Shown piece by piece: positions 1 to 11,929 of a stretch of DNA of 64,000 bases. This DNA comes from Symsagittifera roscoffensis (taxonomy: Eukaryota; Xenacoelomorpha; Acoela; Convolutidae). Both the position numbers and the translations under genes were made by a program. The stretch covers positions 29,500,403 to 29,564,402 of the forward strand of contig NC_087067.1 of assembly GCF_963678635.1 (NCBI RefSeq), written 5' to 3'. How positions within the stretch are numbered: the stretch's first letter is position 1; each line of letters begins with the position of its first letter. The notes beneath the pieces are model-generated. The model was not told the origin of the DNA and made no database searches. It saw only the letters and a program-made list of their open reading frames with translations.

Positions 1-9
1 CTAAAAAAT

Positions 10-70
10 TTCTATCTTATCTATCTATCCTATTCTATCTATCCTATCATAAGTTTTTATCCTATCTATA
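10..70. repeat. TATC/TCCTA-type microsatellite
   Basis: Irregular tandem run of TATC, CTATC and CTATCCTA units at the left edge of the window. It is a simple-sequence repeat with no coding content. Confidence 0.7.
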
Positions 71-166
71 ATGTTTTCTTGTGCAAGGAAAAAAGCTTCA
101 AGATCTATAAATTCTACTGCATTGAAACGCATCAGTAAAAATTAAATTAAATAATTAGTCCATTCG

Positions 167-669
167 CTAGCACCAGGGGTAAAAATAAATATTTAAAAAC
201 ATTAAAACTGAAACTAAGCAAACTCTAAAATCTGTCTCATTAGTGGCCGCGCTATTTCCGCCAATTCTGCCATCATTGCCGTTATTTGTATTGTAAAAAT
301 CATTATTGCCTTCATTTCCTTGATTATCTCTTGGGTTTACGCTGAAAAAATTTGAGTTTGCATCAAAATTATTATTGTTGTTGTTCCAATTGGCATCAAT
401 ACTTGAATCTTCGGCTGGAAATTTTCCGCGATCAGGGGTCAAAAGGTCAGATGAGGATGCAACTGGAGTGTTGTTTGGCAGTGGATGGTGGGGCGAAGAT
501 GACGACGGTGTTTGAGAAGAGGGGGAGGGTTTATAGGGCTCCTTGTAGTTTATAGTTGCACCTGGGTGTGGCACTCTTTGGAATCTGAGAAACTCTTGGC
601 CAGCATTTTCTTGGTCTAAATAGTTTTTATGAAAACCAACTTTGCTCTTGGAAACCAAAATCTGGAGGT
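167..669 (-). CDS. Gene Y exon 2 (terminal), Asn/Ser/Pro-rich protein
   Basis: An open stretch of about 165 codons on the minus strand, ending in TAG at 167. It has no recognisable domain. It begins with a charged region (GFHKNYLDQENAGQEFLRF), continues through a Pro/Ser-rich stretch (YKPSPSSQTPSSSSPHHP), then a low-complexity Asn region with a run of six Asn, and ends with a hydrophobic tail of about 16 residues before the stop. With an acceptor at GGAG|ACC the exon needs one incoming base, which matches the phase-1 donor of the exon at 3068-3131 and gives a 188-aa protein. The polypyrimidine tract before this acceptor is poor, so the junction is tentative. The stop codon may also be intron read-through if a donor was missed. 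Amino-acid composition supports a real exon, probably of a disordered protein; the function is unknown. Confidence 0.5.
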
Positions 670-3067
670 CTCCGTGTTAATAATACTTTCATTGAAACAT
701 TATATAGATATTGTATCTTAGTGTTTCGAGAAAAATTCAACCAGAAATTTTGGGTTCTTTGCTATTATAACCCGCAGCTTAATAAAAAACTTAATTTAGC
801 CCTTTACACTGTGATTTGACTATTATTGGAGGGGGGCATAATGGAAAAGAAAAGAGCAAATTTTTGATATGTTTCGATTTTCAAATCAGCCTCTGATTTG
901 TCAAGTATAATTTGAACGATTCAAACAAACTAATCAGACCTGTCTGTTTTTCTTTTGGCTTTTTCTCGTCGTTTGCATTTGGCTGCCGTAGCTTGTAGTA
1001 GTATGTTGAACTGTAATTGCTCCCTCCTCCATCTGTCAAATGGTTTTCTAAAAACAAACCTGGTCATGTACACTTTTTATTAAGTAATTTATCACTGGAA
1101 AGGATACATTACATGCTAATGGTTGTAGAAATAGAAGTTAGATCGTTCTGTAATGGTAAGAGAAGCTTCAGGGTTATTAATATTATTTTTTCAAATCGTT
1201 TTTTTTGAGAGTTTGATTTAAATAAATTTTGAAGTTCACTAAAATACATGGAATGAAGCTGATTGTATTCCGTTGACCGGTAAATCTAAAAAATGAGAAA
1301 ACTTCTCAAAATTATTTTAACTTGTTATTGGAGCTTTCGAACTGAACATGCTTGGAAGCGGAAAATTTCCCTACAGTATTTTTCAAAGACTCCAAAAAGA
1401 AATAATTTCCCGGAAAACTGCATAAACAAATAATTTGGTAGTTGGTTTTTATACGTTAGAGAAAACAAAAACTGATACCATCAAAACATTAATATTTTTC
1501 TTTTCGCCTCAAGTCAAATGCAGAGAACTGAACTGTGCAATCAAGGTCATTCAACATATTTTTGATTGATCTGGTTGTTGGGAAGTTTTCCAGCCTCACA
1601 ATACTTTGTTTGTTATTCCCTTGGCATTTAAATCAGGTCAGGAACATAAAACAACTTATGGTCAAGCCTTGCTTCTTCTTTGATTTTAATAGGTACAAGT
1701 TATCATTTATTGACTTAATTCGTTCCCTCAAGCAAAAAAAAGTATATAAAATAAAATAAATAAAAATACACTAAGAAACTCAACCTTTAATGATTTGTTT
1801 GTGACCTGCAAAATCACCTGTGATTTATTTATATTCACTAATGCGGAACCAAAATCAATCAAGCCTTCAGAAAAAATGCTGAAATGAGACAAAAAAATCT
1901 ATCAAACTGCAACATAATACTATCTTATTTTCTTAACCAACTGATGTTTTTTCAAGGGCCTGCTGAAAAAGTTCAGATAATAGACATTTACTTAGGCACT
2001 TAATTTCGGTTAAGCGATGACTCATTTTTCATTGTAATAGGTGAAAAAACTGTCAAAGTGTTCAGAAAAAGGGCTGAAATAATATAACCCGTCCCTTTAG
2101 GGTCGTCTTTCATATCAACATGGGGTAAAAGGGGTCTGAAAATGAGAGGATGCAAATTAAGGGGAGACTCGATTTGGGAAATGAAAAGAAAATTCATTTC
2201 CGCACACGAAGTACAAAAAGTCAATTCCCATAATTGTATTTTTTGGATTTATACAGGTATACTTGTTTTTTGTATGACTATGGCATAAAAAAAACATTCT
2301 GAAGCGGAGATCAACACGCATACATCGCAAAAAATTTTTAAAAAACCGTGAAAATGTTCTTCACGATGAAAATTTTTAGCATACAAAAATCAGCAGCAAC
2401 AACTTATGTTTTTTTTTAGATATGAACATTGGGATCTCTTTAGCTTACCCCCCTCCCCCCGTCTATGTTACCCAGTGAAGAATAATCACCCCGATACAGA
2501 ACTAAATCAATGGTAAGCATGTGCCGGTTTTGTACCTTAAATATTTCCCCCTTGTGTAGTAGCGGGAAAACACTTTTTATCCGAAAAATTCTTTCGTTTT
2601 TTCACAGAAAACAGTGATTTGGAAAATTTCGATAGAAGACTATAAAACATTTGCCGATGATTATCTTGAAGTTTCCAAAACATTGATAATCTAATCGCGT
2701 TCTAAATAGTTCCATAAAAGCAAAATTGAATTAGAAAAAGTGAACCGAAGCAGAAATTATAAAATAAATCAGAAAAGTCAATCATGGTCAGTTAAAATCT
2801 GCGAGCAAATCAATCCCAAACAATTCATCAGGCAAAACAAACTTGATCATGAGTCAGTCGGTTACTCAACTACATTGATATGAACTCACCGTCTTTGAAT
2901 AAAGATTCAGCTAAAAGAAACAAAAATTGAAGAAATGATTTTTAAGAAAGAGTTATTTGCAACTTTTCTTGAAGATTTTGACCAAAACATAGCTTTAAAG
3001 TTAGATAATCAAATAGTTGTGAAAAATTTATCTAATTTTTATTGTTTATAATATAAATAGTGCTTAC

Positions 3068-3131
3068 CTGCTTCAATTTCGTCTGCAATTGGCAAATGCT
3101 CGTGGCTGTAGCCGATACCTAAATAGCTCAT
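3068..3131 (-). CDS. Gene Y exon 1 (initial)
   Basis: ATG at 3131 is preceded by an in-frame TAA and opens 21 codons (MSYLGIGYSHEHLPIADEIE...). It ends at a near-consensus donor GCAG|GTAAGC in phase 1. A good acceptor-like signal (TGCTACATTACAG) lies 11 bases upstream of the ATG, so the 5'UTR is probably spliced in cis or in trans. The start is only about 325 bp downstream of the Gene X stop on the same strand. No protein family is recognised. The exon is short, but the open frame, the upstream stop and the strong donor together make it credible. Confidence 0.5.
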
Positions 3132-3456
3132 TTAATAACTGTAATGTAGCAAATATGGTTTTAGTTTTATTGTTTTTTGGTACTTAGTTTTTATTCTTTC
3201 AAACTCAATAAAAACTTAATATGATGATAAAAATCCATGTTCTCAAAATGGAACGGTTTCAATCATAATGAAGGCCCATTTTTTCAAACGTCTTATTTTA
3301 AATAACAGTCTTTATAAGTGAAATGCTTAATAAAATTTGGCGCCCATGATGCAAAATCAGCGCCATTGAAACAAAAATCCATTTGCAACCAAAATTTGAA
3401 CCGTACAAAACTACCATAAACTCTTCATGGCCAAAATATTTGCGCCATAAGATTCA

Positions 3457-3734
3457 CTAACTGTCATCTCTGAACTCGACAAATATGGACAACTTCAGTC
3501 GATACTGTTCACACATGTTGTACACTCTCTGCTCTTTGTGTTGTGTCTCTTTGGAAGCAGAATCGTGCCGTCTGGTTTTCGGCTTCCGGGTGGCCCCTTG
3601 TCTTTCACCCGCATCGTCCATCATCACCCCTCCCCCTTCCCCCTCCCCGCTTGGGGTTATAAAGAGATTATTGGGTAGAGCCTGCCTAATTGTGTGGGGC
3701 GAGGGTGTTGTTTGGTATTCTGGTGTCCCCACGT
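3457..3734 (-). CDS. Gene X exon 6 (terminal)
   Basis: Starts after a strong acceptor (CGCATTTTTCAG) in phase 1, which matches the phase-1 donor of the exon at 4066-4353. It encodes 91 residues plus TAG: a Pro/Thr-rich start (TPEYQTTPSPHT), a Gly/Glu-rich run (SGEGEGGG) and then a basic stretch (TRKPKTRRHDSASKETQHKEQR) that could be a nuclear-localisation or nucleic-acid contact region. The basic-stretch role is inference. The exon is GC-richer than its surroundings. A weak GTTAGT donor overlaps the stop, so the real 3' end could be spliced. No known family recognised. Confidence 0.55.
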
Positions 3735-4065
3735 CTGAAAAATGCGGTTTGTTTCTTATTATACAATTGCAGAAGCGGCTCCAAAATTTTCTCCATAGGG
3801 CGGATTTTCAAAACAATTTCGAATGTTTTGCCCACCAAATTGGTTTTTAAATCACAAGAAAAACAAAAACTGCTGCACATGTAGGTCACTGGTTTGTCAA
3901 GTTAAGGGAATAGTGATCTATGATCCTCTATGTTCCGACCATTCTACAGGATCTCGCAAGGAAATAACTCCTTTATCAAAACACTTCAGTTGTATTTCAT
4001 ATAGTGAAAAGATATCTTGAATTTTAAAAGCTGATTAGCTTTATTTTGGCATTCATTTCACCCAC

Positions 4066-4353
4066 CTATGAGGAAGTATGGCTTTGCAAACTGGAATCTG
4101 GGCTGATCAACCAGTGAAGGGTATCTATACACTGGCAACTGCATCTTCAGCCTGTAATATTTCATATCTTCACGATACAAATCACTACAGTTCAATTCCC
4201 AAAGAGGCTTCCGTGTTTGTTGTGATTGTTGTCGTTGCTGTTGATTTGCACTTGATGTCATGTAGTAGGATGAAGATGATGATTGCTTGCTGGAATTTAG
4301 GTTTAATGATTCTAGCGTTGGCTGGCTGTCGTTGAAATTGCACCGAAGATAAT
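4066..4353 (-). CDS. Gene X exon 5
   Basis: Internal exon of 288 nt bounded by a strong acceptor (TTTTTTGTTTAG) and the donor ATAG|GTGGGT, both phase 1. It encodes a Ser-rich then Gln-rich linker (SSSSSYY... QQQRQQSQQ; about residues 143-170 of the 311-aa model). An ordered-looking segment follows, rich in Tyr, Leu and basic residues (LWELNCSDLYREDMKYYRLK, then QLPVYRYPSLVDQPRFQF). The Cys/Tyr/Trp content and the absence of stops argue for genuine coding. The family is not recognised. Confidence 0.6.
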
Positions 4354-7300
4354 CTAAACAAAAAATTCAGATTATTGAACAAATTCATTCAGTTTGCAAA
4401 CATTTTGTTTCGTAAAGTTTTAATGCTTTATTTGAGCTCTGCGGGAAAAAAAAAAAGAATCAAAAAAAAAAAAATCTCAGAAATTATTTGAGTTTCCGAG
4501 ACTGTTCGTTACAGTCAGCTCATGAATCAAGGGCTTGTTAGTTTAAAATCTTTTCTTCGACAAAATTTTCTTGAGAAAATCAAGTGTCCTTAGTCAATGG
4601 CGATTTATCATAAAAACTATCAAAAGCTAAAGAAATCTTTGAAATTAATAGGGTTATAAAGGGCTTTATTCGGCGTTTGTAGTTTCTTTGGTCCGATATA
4701 TGTTGTCCATATGTGCCTTTACAACCCTAAACCGTGTTTTATTAGATTTGTTTTTTATCGGGTTTTCCAAATCCATCGACCTTGAGAAGAGCTCGGATCC
4801 CCCTTTATAGATTTAATTATATAAACTTTTGTTTAATTTGTTCAAGCACCGTGTAAACTCCTGGATAAAAAACTGTTTAATAGTGACCCATTTATTGATT
4901 TATTTGTGAAGTTCCTAAAACTGCTAGACATGTTAACAAGAAACATGCCTTCACATAAAAAATAACAACTCTGATTCTGGCAAACTTTGAATTGACTTTT
5001 GAAATACAATCAGTCTTTTGCTATCTCAAACAGTCGTAAAACCCCATCTGATTTGGCGTTCCTCCTTCTAATGCAGTCAGATTATCGGGGGATTTGCTGT
5101 GTAAACTCACTTTAAAGCTCAAAATAATTCTTTTATTTCCAAATCTGCGTCTTAAGTGAAAAACTATGTAGGTGGTATCCGGTTTAACCGAAAGAGGAAA
5201 ACAAAATTATTTTGGCTCTATTCTGTCCAGAACAACAGTTTGTCTCTAATTTTAATATCAGGTGAAATTTTCGAACCCAGGAGACAATTTCAGACCATAT
5301 AGTCTAATTGCAATCTACGCGTGCAAGGTTTGGAAAACATTTTCTTTTCCCTCAGTTTCGAATTCGCTATGATAGTGCGATTTGGGCCCGGTACACGCTG
5401 CATAAATTCCCTGGAAGGCAAGGCAGAGCTTTCAACCGATCCTTGGGGATTTAAAATAAAATGTCTCCTAAGTAGTAAATGGAACTTAGTTTATCAGCGC
5501 AATCACGGAAATTGTCAAGGTAAAAGGAGTTGGCTGAAGTTTTTGGGAAATACAAAATTTACTTTCGTTACCCATATGAATTTGTAAACATTACTTGCAA
5601 AGTGCGTCTAATTAACACCAACTATCCCCAAGCTGTCTGATTTTGTTTTATAACGAAGCTTAAAATTTAACTGCAAGGTTGTACTTGGACAAATACATGT
5701 AATCGGAAAGAATGTGGGCTAAATTTAATACCAAATATGGAATTCATAAAATGTAAAAAAGTGTTATGAAACGGAAAACCTCGGGCATTCAAACTTGATA
5801 TGTTGACTTTAGGTTTGATTGAACATGGATAAGATTAATTTTTGAGACCTCAGTGTCAATAGGGAAGCTACTTCGTTTGCAACCGGACATCAAACGGAAT
5901 TCATTATAAAAGGCTCAGTAAGATTTACAGTTCTATTTTTATAATCACTTCTTATTTTCGGATCTAATGAGCTTTTCGCCGAAAGTTGAGGACTCCATTT
6001 TCAGGTCTGGTTGTGGGTTTTTTTGGTTTATCATTTAGCGGTTGTTTGTATGGCGCTGCACATTAAAACTGAAATTTACTTGCTTTTTTGGCATTTTTGC
6101 AGGCGCGGATCTAAAAATTTTAAGAAAGGGGACAGAATTTTGAAAACATGCTAGCAAATTCAGCAGAAAAATTGAACAAATTGCGGTAAAATTGAGTCAG
6201 CAGTTTTTGGATATCTGATATTAGACAGTTATGGAAATCAATGAAGGTCTTATTAGACGCTATGATGTCAATTAGAAGTAGGTGCTCTCTGGTATACCGA
6301 AAAAGTCAAGGGACATAACTAACCCTATATTCTAGTATAACTACCTCTAATTCATGTAAATAGTGGTTTGGAGATATTAGCAAACTTTAAAAACAAATCA
6401 GTCAGTTGGTCTGAAATAATGAAATAGCCAAAAAACTCCTTGTTCAAGGTCTTCAGATTAACTGTTTCAAAATAAAGTTGAAACTCTGATTAAATATCTG
6501 AGCTGAATTTTAAAAAAAATTGGACACAACGTTCAAAATGATGGACGTATTCCATGTTTCATTCGGCAGTGGGAAACCTATAAAAACTAAATTTTCACTT
6601 GCTTTTTTCCCAAAGATAAGTGCTAAAAACAGGAAATGGAAATGGTTTTCTGAAATGAAAATTTAAAAACTTTTTACACAGATTTATCCGGAGCTTGTGA
6701 TTATTAATTAGTCAACAGTAGAACACAAATGTCGTTCTGTATTGTTCGGTAGGCCAATAGAAAGCTGATTTTAGACTTTTTTTGCAAGAAATTTCACAAT
6801 TCTTGCTGGTAGGTTTGTTTTGAATTTCAAACAATCAATATTCAGTAATTAAGAAATTACAACACGGACAGTGATAAAAAAAAACTGACTAATCAGTTCT
6901 GTTCCGCTAATAACAAATCAATTTTCAAAAAAAAATTAGAAAAATTCAACGAAACTCGACTCCGTTCATTTTCTACGTTGTGTCTAATTTTTTTTCCTCA
7001 GCTCCAAAAATTCAGGCGAAATTTGATTGTATTTTGATTAGGCTAGTCTGAAACATCCTGAAGTTCATATTTAAGGCTAAATTAAACTAAGTTAAACTAA
7101 TGACGACTGAAAAGACTTCAATATAATATATAAATCAACCCAGTCCGATAAGTATTTGTAGTACCTGATTTTGCGTGAAAAACAAAAAAAAGTGAAAAAC
7201 TAAAAGACATCCGAGTACAAAGCTCCCCATTTTCAATGGTCAAAACAAAAAATTCTTTTTGGATTCCGATTCACTTCTGAAAATTCTCAAAAAATAATAA

Positions 7301-8833
7301 TTCAGCTGAATACCATCTGACTTTTATTTGCGGTTAACTTTATTTGCGGACTTTATTAACTTGATTTTCCGTGGAAGAACACGCTCTGCTCATAGATCCT
7401 TTCAACTCCTAGAGACTCAGAAATCAGACGGCACGGTAAAAAATAACTCCCAAACAGTGGCTGTACTGTGACTTTTTCAACCACGGCATAGATTTCAGCA
7501 AAACGAACAAAAATTGATTGGTGAAAAAAAATGTAAGAAAAAATTGATTGGTGAAAAAAAAAGATACCAAGAGACAGTGCTGAAGGCAGATCAAAACATG
7601 CAACAGAAAAAAATTGTTTTTTTTTAGCATACGCTTTTTATAACAAACTACAAAATTTGATTTTGTCACTGTTACAGAACAGTATTTTGAAAGGTAACTG
7701 AAAGTGTTTCAATAGGATAAATCACAAGATCGTGTAGGAAGTTCGTGCAGAAAGTACACAAGATCGGATAAAAAGACCAAGAAGAAAATAATTAAGTATC
7801 ACACTAAATTCTATTAAATTAAATGTCCAATTGTTTTTCCGACGCAAAATGTTGTACCACAAATGTTTTCGGATGGATTTGACTCTCATATATAAATGAA
7901 ACCTTTTCAAAACAAAACTTGAAAATTCAATTTGGATGTCAATAACAAAATTTTGTTAGTGAGTGTAACTTCCCTTATTTCGAAACAACTGCCAATTTAA
8001 AAAAAAATTGAAAAATTTGCAATTAGCTACTCTTAACAATTTTCTTAACCATTTGATTCCGGGTAATTTTGTAAATGATAAATAATAAAAAAATTGTTTT
8101 CAGGCTCACAAATTTGTATATTAGTGTAAGATATTGGTAATAACTATATCATCTTGTGAAGCCTGAGAGAACGTCTTTAGACCAAATGGTCCGTTTTCAA
8201 ACGTCTCTGATGTTTGAAAACGGTGTTTTCTGCACCTGAGAATTGGTCAGTTAGTAGAATGCGGGACTGTCTATGGCTGCAGGTGATCTCCAGTCTGTCT
8301 CCTATGTGCACCCGCACCAGGTGTCCACTAGACCCTCGGAATCTACACCAATAACAGAAAGAGTTATGTAATCCAACTAGGCATTATCTAACATTAAAAG
8401 CGACTTGTTATATAATCCATAAGTATCAATTTATGCTTTAGGAAATTCAATTTTGTATAGTTTGCACATAAAATAAATTCCAATTTGCACATAAAGCCAT
8501 TTTTAATCATAAATTAAATTCCAAAAAAAAATTGAAACATTTACATTTGTTGAATAACCTGTTTTGCCACAGATACCGGGGAAAATCGGAACCAAAAACG
8601 AACATGGACAAATCAGAAGTTTTCTGGAAACAGAAACTCGAGCATGTATAATTACGCGTTAATTCCAGAAATTCTAAATTTTTCGAATAAGCTGACGTAC
8701 ACTTTGTTGTTTTTGTTCCAGTCAATCTCGATCACAGAAGCTCCACCACGCGTAAATAAAACTGCAGTCATTTCCAGAAATAGTGCCACCCGCAGAACAC
8801 GACCTAGCAGCGCCACCACGCGGCAACACCCAC
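4354..8833 (-). other. Gene X intron 4 (non-coding, about 4.5 kb)
   Basis: AT-rich sequence without convincing exons on either strand. It contains A/T homopolymers and a short direct duplication near 7505-7560 (ATTGATTGGTGAAAAAAA twice). A GCGCGGATCTAAAAATTTTAAG-like fragment near 6100 resembles the start of the repeat at 15.6 kb. A GC-richer block with a hairpin lies at 8191-8350. Confidence 0.4.
8191..8223. repeat. Perfect 12-bp stem-loop
   Basis: CCGTTTTCAAAC and its exact reverse complement are separated by a 9-nt loop. It sits at the edge of a locally GC-rich block (8260-8350) that looks like part of a dispersed repeat. Confidence 0.6.
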
Positions 8834-9018
8834 CGCCTCCGTCACCAAACCAACCCCCGCTGGTTATAATATTATAACTGCCTTCTCTGATTTGTAATAA
8901 CTGATTCGATAAATGTAATGATTGTTTCGGTCGGGATAATAAATCTTCACAGGTGGTTGATTTCATATCGATGTTTACCAGTGAATCATTTTTCTGTGAT
9001 GTTTCCAATCCAAGACTT
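8834..9018 (-). CDS. Gene X exon 4
   Basis: Internal exon of 185 nt, entering in phase 2 and leaving in phase 1 at GGCG|GTGGGT, the same unusual donor hexamer as exon 5. It encodes about 61 residues beginning SLGLETSQKNDSLVNIDMKS, with a Leu/Gln/Ser-rich middle and a Gly/Trp-rich end. Two acceptors three bases apart (GGAG| and GAAG|) are possible, and an alternative donor GTGACG in the same phase lies just upstream. An in-frame stop just before the acceptor shows the frame is not open further upstream. The antisense strand is also open here, but it lacks matching splice phases. Confidence 0.5.
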
Positions 9019-9654
9019 CTCCATTAAGAAGAGGGTTAAATTCAAGGTCGTATGTGGTAATTCTAGATGAAATCGAAAAGTAGATTGGATCCTGATTTGT
9101 TAACTTTATTTGGGAAACAAGTTCACATTCGGAACAACTTCCTAAAACAACAATTTAAAATCATATAATAATATTACAAGATTTTTCCGAAATAAAAAAA
9201 ACTCCAATCATAAAATCAACGGTTTTTCTAATAAAAAGGTAGGTCGTAAAGGTAATAGGATACCTTTCAGGCACAGATCTTGAACTACCATTTGACGTTC
9301 AGGCGTTCAAAATAAACAAAACAGCTCAAATTATTCATTGAAAAGGCCGGTATGTAAAAATAGATATTTATCACTTGGTTAATCAAGGAGAACAAAACAA
9401 AGAATTTTACTTTTGAATGTACCAGTAAGCAACAAAATTTTATTTTTATGATACACTTTTCATTCTCTGCGTGTGTTGGCTGTAGAAGTTGATAAAAGTT
9501 CGCTTAATGATCTGAATTTTATTTGTTTGATGGTGCTTTTCGGCTTGAGCTTAACGTGTTTACTTAATACCATTTTTATTATTTTCGATAAATTTACGGT
9601 CTTGCTTGATCAATATGTCTGCTGCTCACTGGATCATTAAGAAAAAGTGAATAC

Positions 9655-9723
9655 CTCAAAAAGTATGGTGCAAATTCAGATCTCAAATTATGCACGTTAA
9701 ATTCGTAATTGATTCTGTGTATT
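9655..9723 (-). CDS. Gene X exon 3
   Basis: Short internal exon of 69 nt behind a very strong acceptor (TTTTTATTTCTTTTCAG), with donor TTGAG|GTATTC. Only the phase-2 frame is open. It encodes IHRINYEFNVHNLRSEFAPY and a few more residues, and it leaves in phase 2, exactly as exon 4 requires. The other two frames contain stops, so phase agreement with its neighbour is the main support. Confidence 0.5.
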
Positions 9724-10344
9724 CTGAAAAGAAATAAAAATCTTCATCAATCGAATCAAGTGATTTGGGAGTTTTAAGGTTAATAAGCCACCTTGTTAAC
9801 AAAAGTGACAACTAACGGATTTTTGTCAAAGTTTTTTATCAGAAAAAAACTTTGTGGCATCAGCGAAAACTTTGTCAAACCCGCTTCAGCGGGGCCGTTT
9901 GATTGCTAAGGCTGTTGCATGAATGCGCATTCTCAAATAATGACAGTTCTAACGTTTTAAAACACCAGGTGTCGTAATTTGCTTTTAAACTAGTGAACTT
10001 CGTTTTCTGGAGGTAGTGCCACTAGTTTTTTGTTTTCATTTTAAGGTATACATAGATTCATTTATCCTTGAGAGTCACATTTTACCAAAAGAGTTTTGAG
10101 GAAACTGTTTTCAATTGATTCGGAGAGCTCCATTGATTCGTTAGTTTTTTTCCTGTTTTTTTTGTTCCTTGCGTAGGTAGAGATTTCCACCCAAATGTTA
10201 GTATCCAAAAAAGCTCCTATCAAGTAAATTCTGGTTTTACTTAAAAACATACTGGCCGTCAATCGAATTCCGAACAAATTAGAAACGTTATTGTAGTGTC
10301 GAGAAAAATTGGTCTGAGATGTAAAAGAAATTGAGTTAGCTTAC

Positions 10345-10393
10345 TGCCTACTTCTACTGTTTTTTAAGGTGACTTTTTGCAAAATAATTAATT
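10345..10393 (-). CDS. Gene X exon 2 (weakest link of the model)
   Basis: A 49-nt candidate exon (phase 1 in, phase 2 out). It bridges the phase-1 donor of exon 1 and the phase-2 acceptor of exon 3. The acceptor (ATCTGCTAG) has little pyrimidine tract; the donor is GGCA|GTAAGC. It encodes about 16 residues (LIILQKVTLKNSRSR). It was chosen because it is the only exon I found that makes the whole model in-frame; another small exon in this interval could serve instead. Confidence 0.3.
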
Positions 10394-11862
10394 CTAGCAG
10401 ATTTTTTTTAAATTGAAACACCTCCCTATGACTGTTAAAAAAAGTTATAAGGTTTTGTGTTTGCTTGTTTTTTTTTTAATTGTTTCATTAGGTATATGGG
10501 GTCAAAAGATTCAATGAAGTTCTGAAAAACTTTACCACAAAGTTTTTGTCTTAATTTTTTTTGCAAAATTTATTCCCTAGTTGTAATGGCACCTGTGAGG
10601 TTCATTTCCTGCTCTCAAAACAGCCAAATAGTTCAAACGGTACTTTTTCAGCAAAATATTTTTTTATTTGACTTCGAAAAACTACGTAAGAAATCCAGAA
10701 AATAAACAAGGATAACCGGTTACTGTGCAAGTAGCACAGAATGTTCCGACCAAAGTCTTTAAAATTTCTTTAAAAATATTTTAGTTTTTTTCTGCGCTGT
10801 GTGATAAAAGATCTGACGTAACATTAAAATCTTTCAAAAAATCAATTTTTTTTTTCATTTTTTTGCAGAAATTTTTTGAAGAGATTTCAAATCGGTTTTT
10901 CTAAACGCTAGTAAATAATTTTTAAAATTTTTAAAATTTCGTTCAAGCTACAACTGAAAGCGCATGAATATGATATATCAGTCAACTCTCTCGAAGGATT
11001 ATTTGTGGTATAAAACAAAAAAAACGAAAAAAGGTAACACATCCGATTACAAAGTTCTTCCCAACTTTTCGAATGGCCGGAAAAATTAACTTGAAATATA
11101 AAAGTGGGAAAAATTGTGATGCGAAAATTTGGCTTAAGCGACGACTAGTCGCAGGCAAAAATTGAAAACAATAGAAGCGACGATTTGTTGCATATTAATC
11201 TGCAATATTAAATTTTTTGAAAATTGAATAAGTTGATCTAGCAATGCACAGCAACCAAATATCATGCCTTAGTAAATGTGGGGTTCAATATGAAATAATT
11301 CATGAAACTAAAAAACACAAAAGACACCATAATTGAACCTTGTTCTTCAATTTTTGATACATAGATAATTTATACAAAAAGCTAGTTATGGCACAAAAAC
11401 ATTGAAAAGATTCCGAACAATTTGTTCACGGCTAGAGACAAAACGACAAAATATTTTTGTATTTTTATATTTGTGAATCTTGCTGGGAGTGTCAAAGCAC
11501 TATTCCAGGCCAAAAGTTTTCATCTTTGTTGAGTTGCTATTCTACAAAAGATCATCAAATTTTGCCACAGCCAAAGGTTCATAGTTTGTAGAGCTATTTG
11601 GTCAATAAAACTGCAAGTAGTCTAGAAAAAGTGAACAATTACCAGCAATATCCCAAAAGTTTGCAAAAAACCTCCTGCCAGAACAAATCAAGAATGAGAT
11701 AAGACGTACTCTACTTTTTAAAGCCAATTTTTTCCAAAATATTTTGTGAACTCTTTATTATTTGATGTAACTTTGATTTGAAAAAATCATTTTCGAACCT
11801 TTTTTGTTACGCTCAAAACAACTTTAAGACATAATCATTAGTGCAAAAAAAATAATATTTAC

Positions 11863-11929
11863 CTGTTTGATTTTTCTCTGAAATTCCAAGTCCGGATTGC
11901 AAGTCTATAAATTGGTTAGTTTCACTCAT
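11863..11929 (-). CDS. Gene X exon 1 (initial)
   Basis: ATG at 11929 opens 22 codons (MSETNQFIDLQSGLGISEKN...) ending at the donor AAACAG|GTAAAT in phase 1. The six phase-compatible exons total 936 nt, giving 311 aa. A T-run followed by CTGAC lies upstream and the first AG after it falls inside ATGAG. This segment could therefore be an internal exon rather than the first one, in which case the true start lies further upstream, for example near the mini-exon signals at about 13.93 kb. Confidence 0.45.

Noticed and set aside
3485-3850. 121-codon plus-strand open frame
   Set aside because: It is antisense to Gene X exon 6; the minus strand has matching splice phases and the plus frame has none.
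5321-5587. 88-codon plus-strand frame in Gene X intron 4
   Set aside because: No domain, no splice partner and isolated in AT-rich sequence.
8644-8877. Plus-strand frame with an acceptor-like TTTTGTTCCAG and Pro-rich end
   Set aside because: Overlaps Gene X exon 4 in antisense. The Pro-rich part is the complement of a Gly-rich coding run, and no matching donor exon was found.
10062-10320. Minus-strand candidate exon with a strong acceptor and a hydrophobic stretch (MFLSKTRIYLIGAFLDTNIW)
   Set aside because: Open only in phase 0, which fits neither neighbour in the Gene X chain. Kept out of the model, though it could be an alternative exon or a separate transcript.
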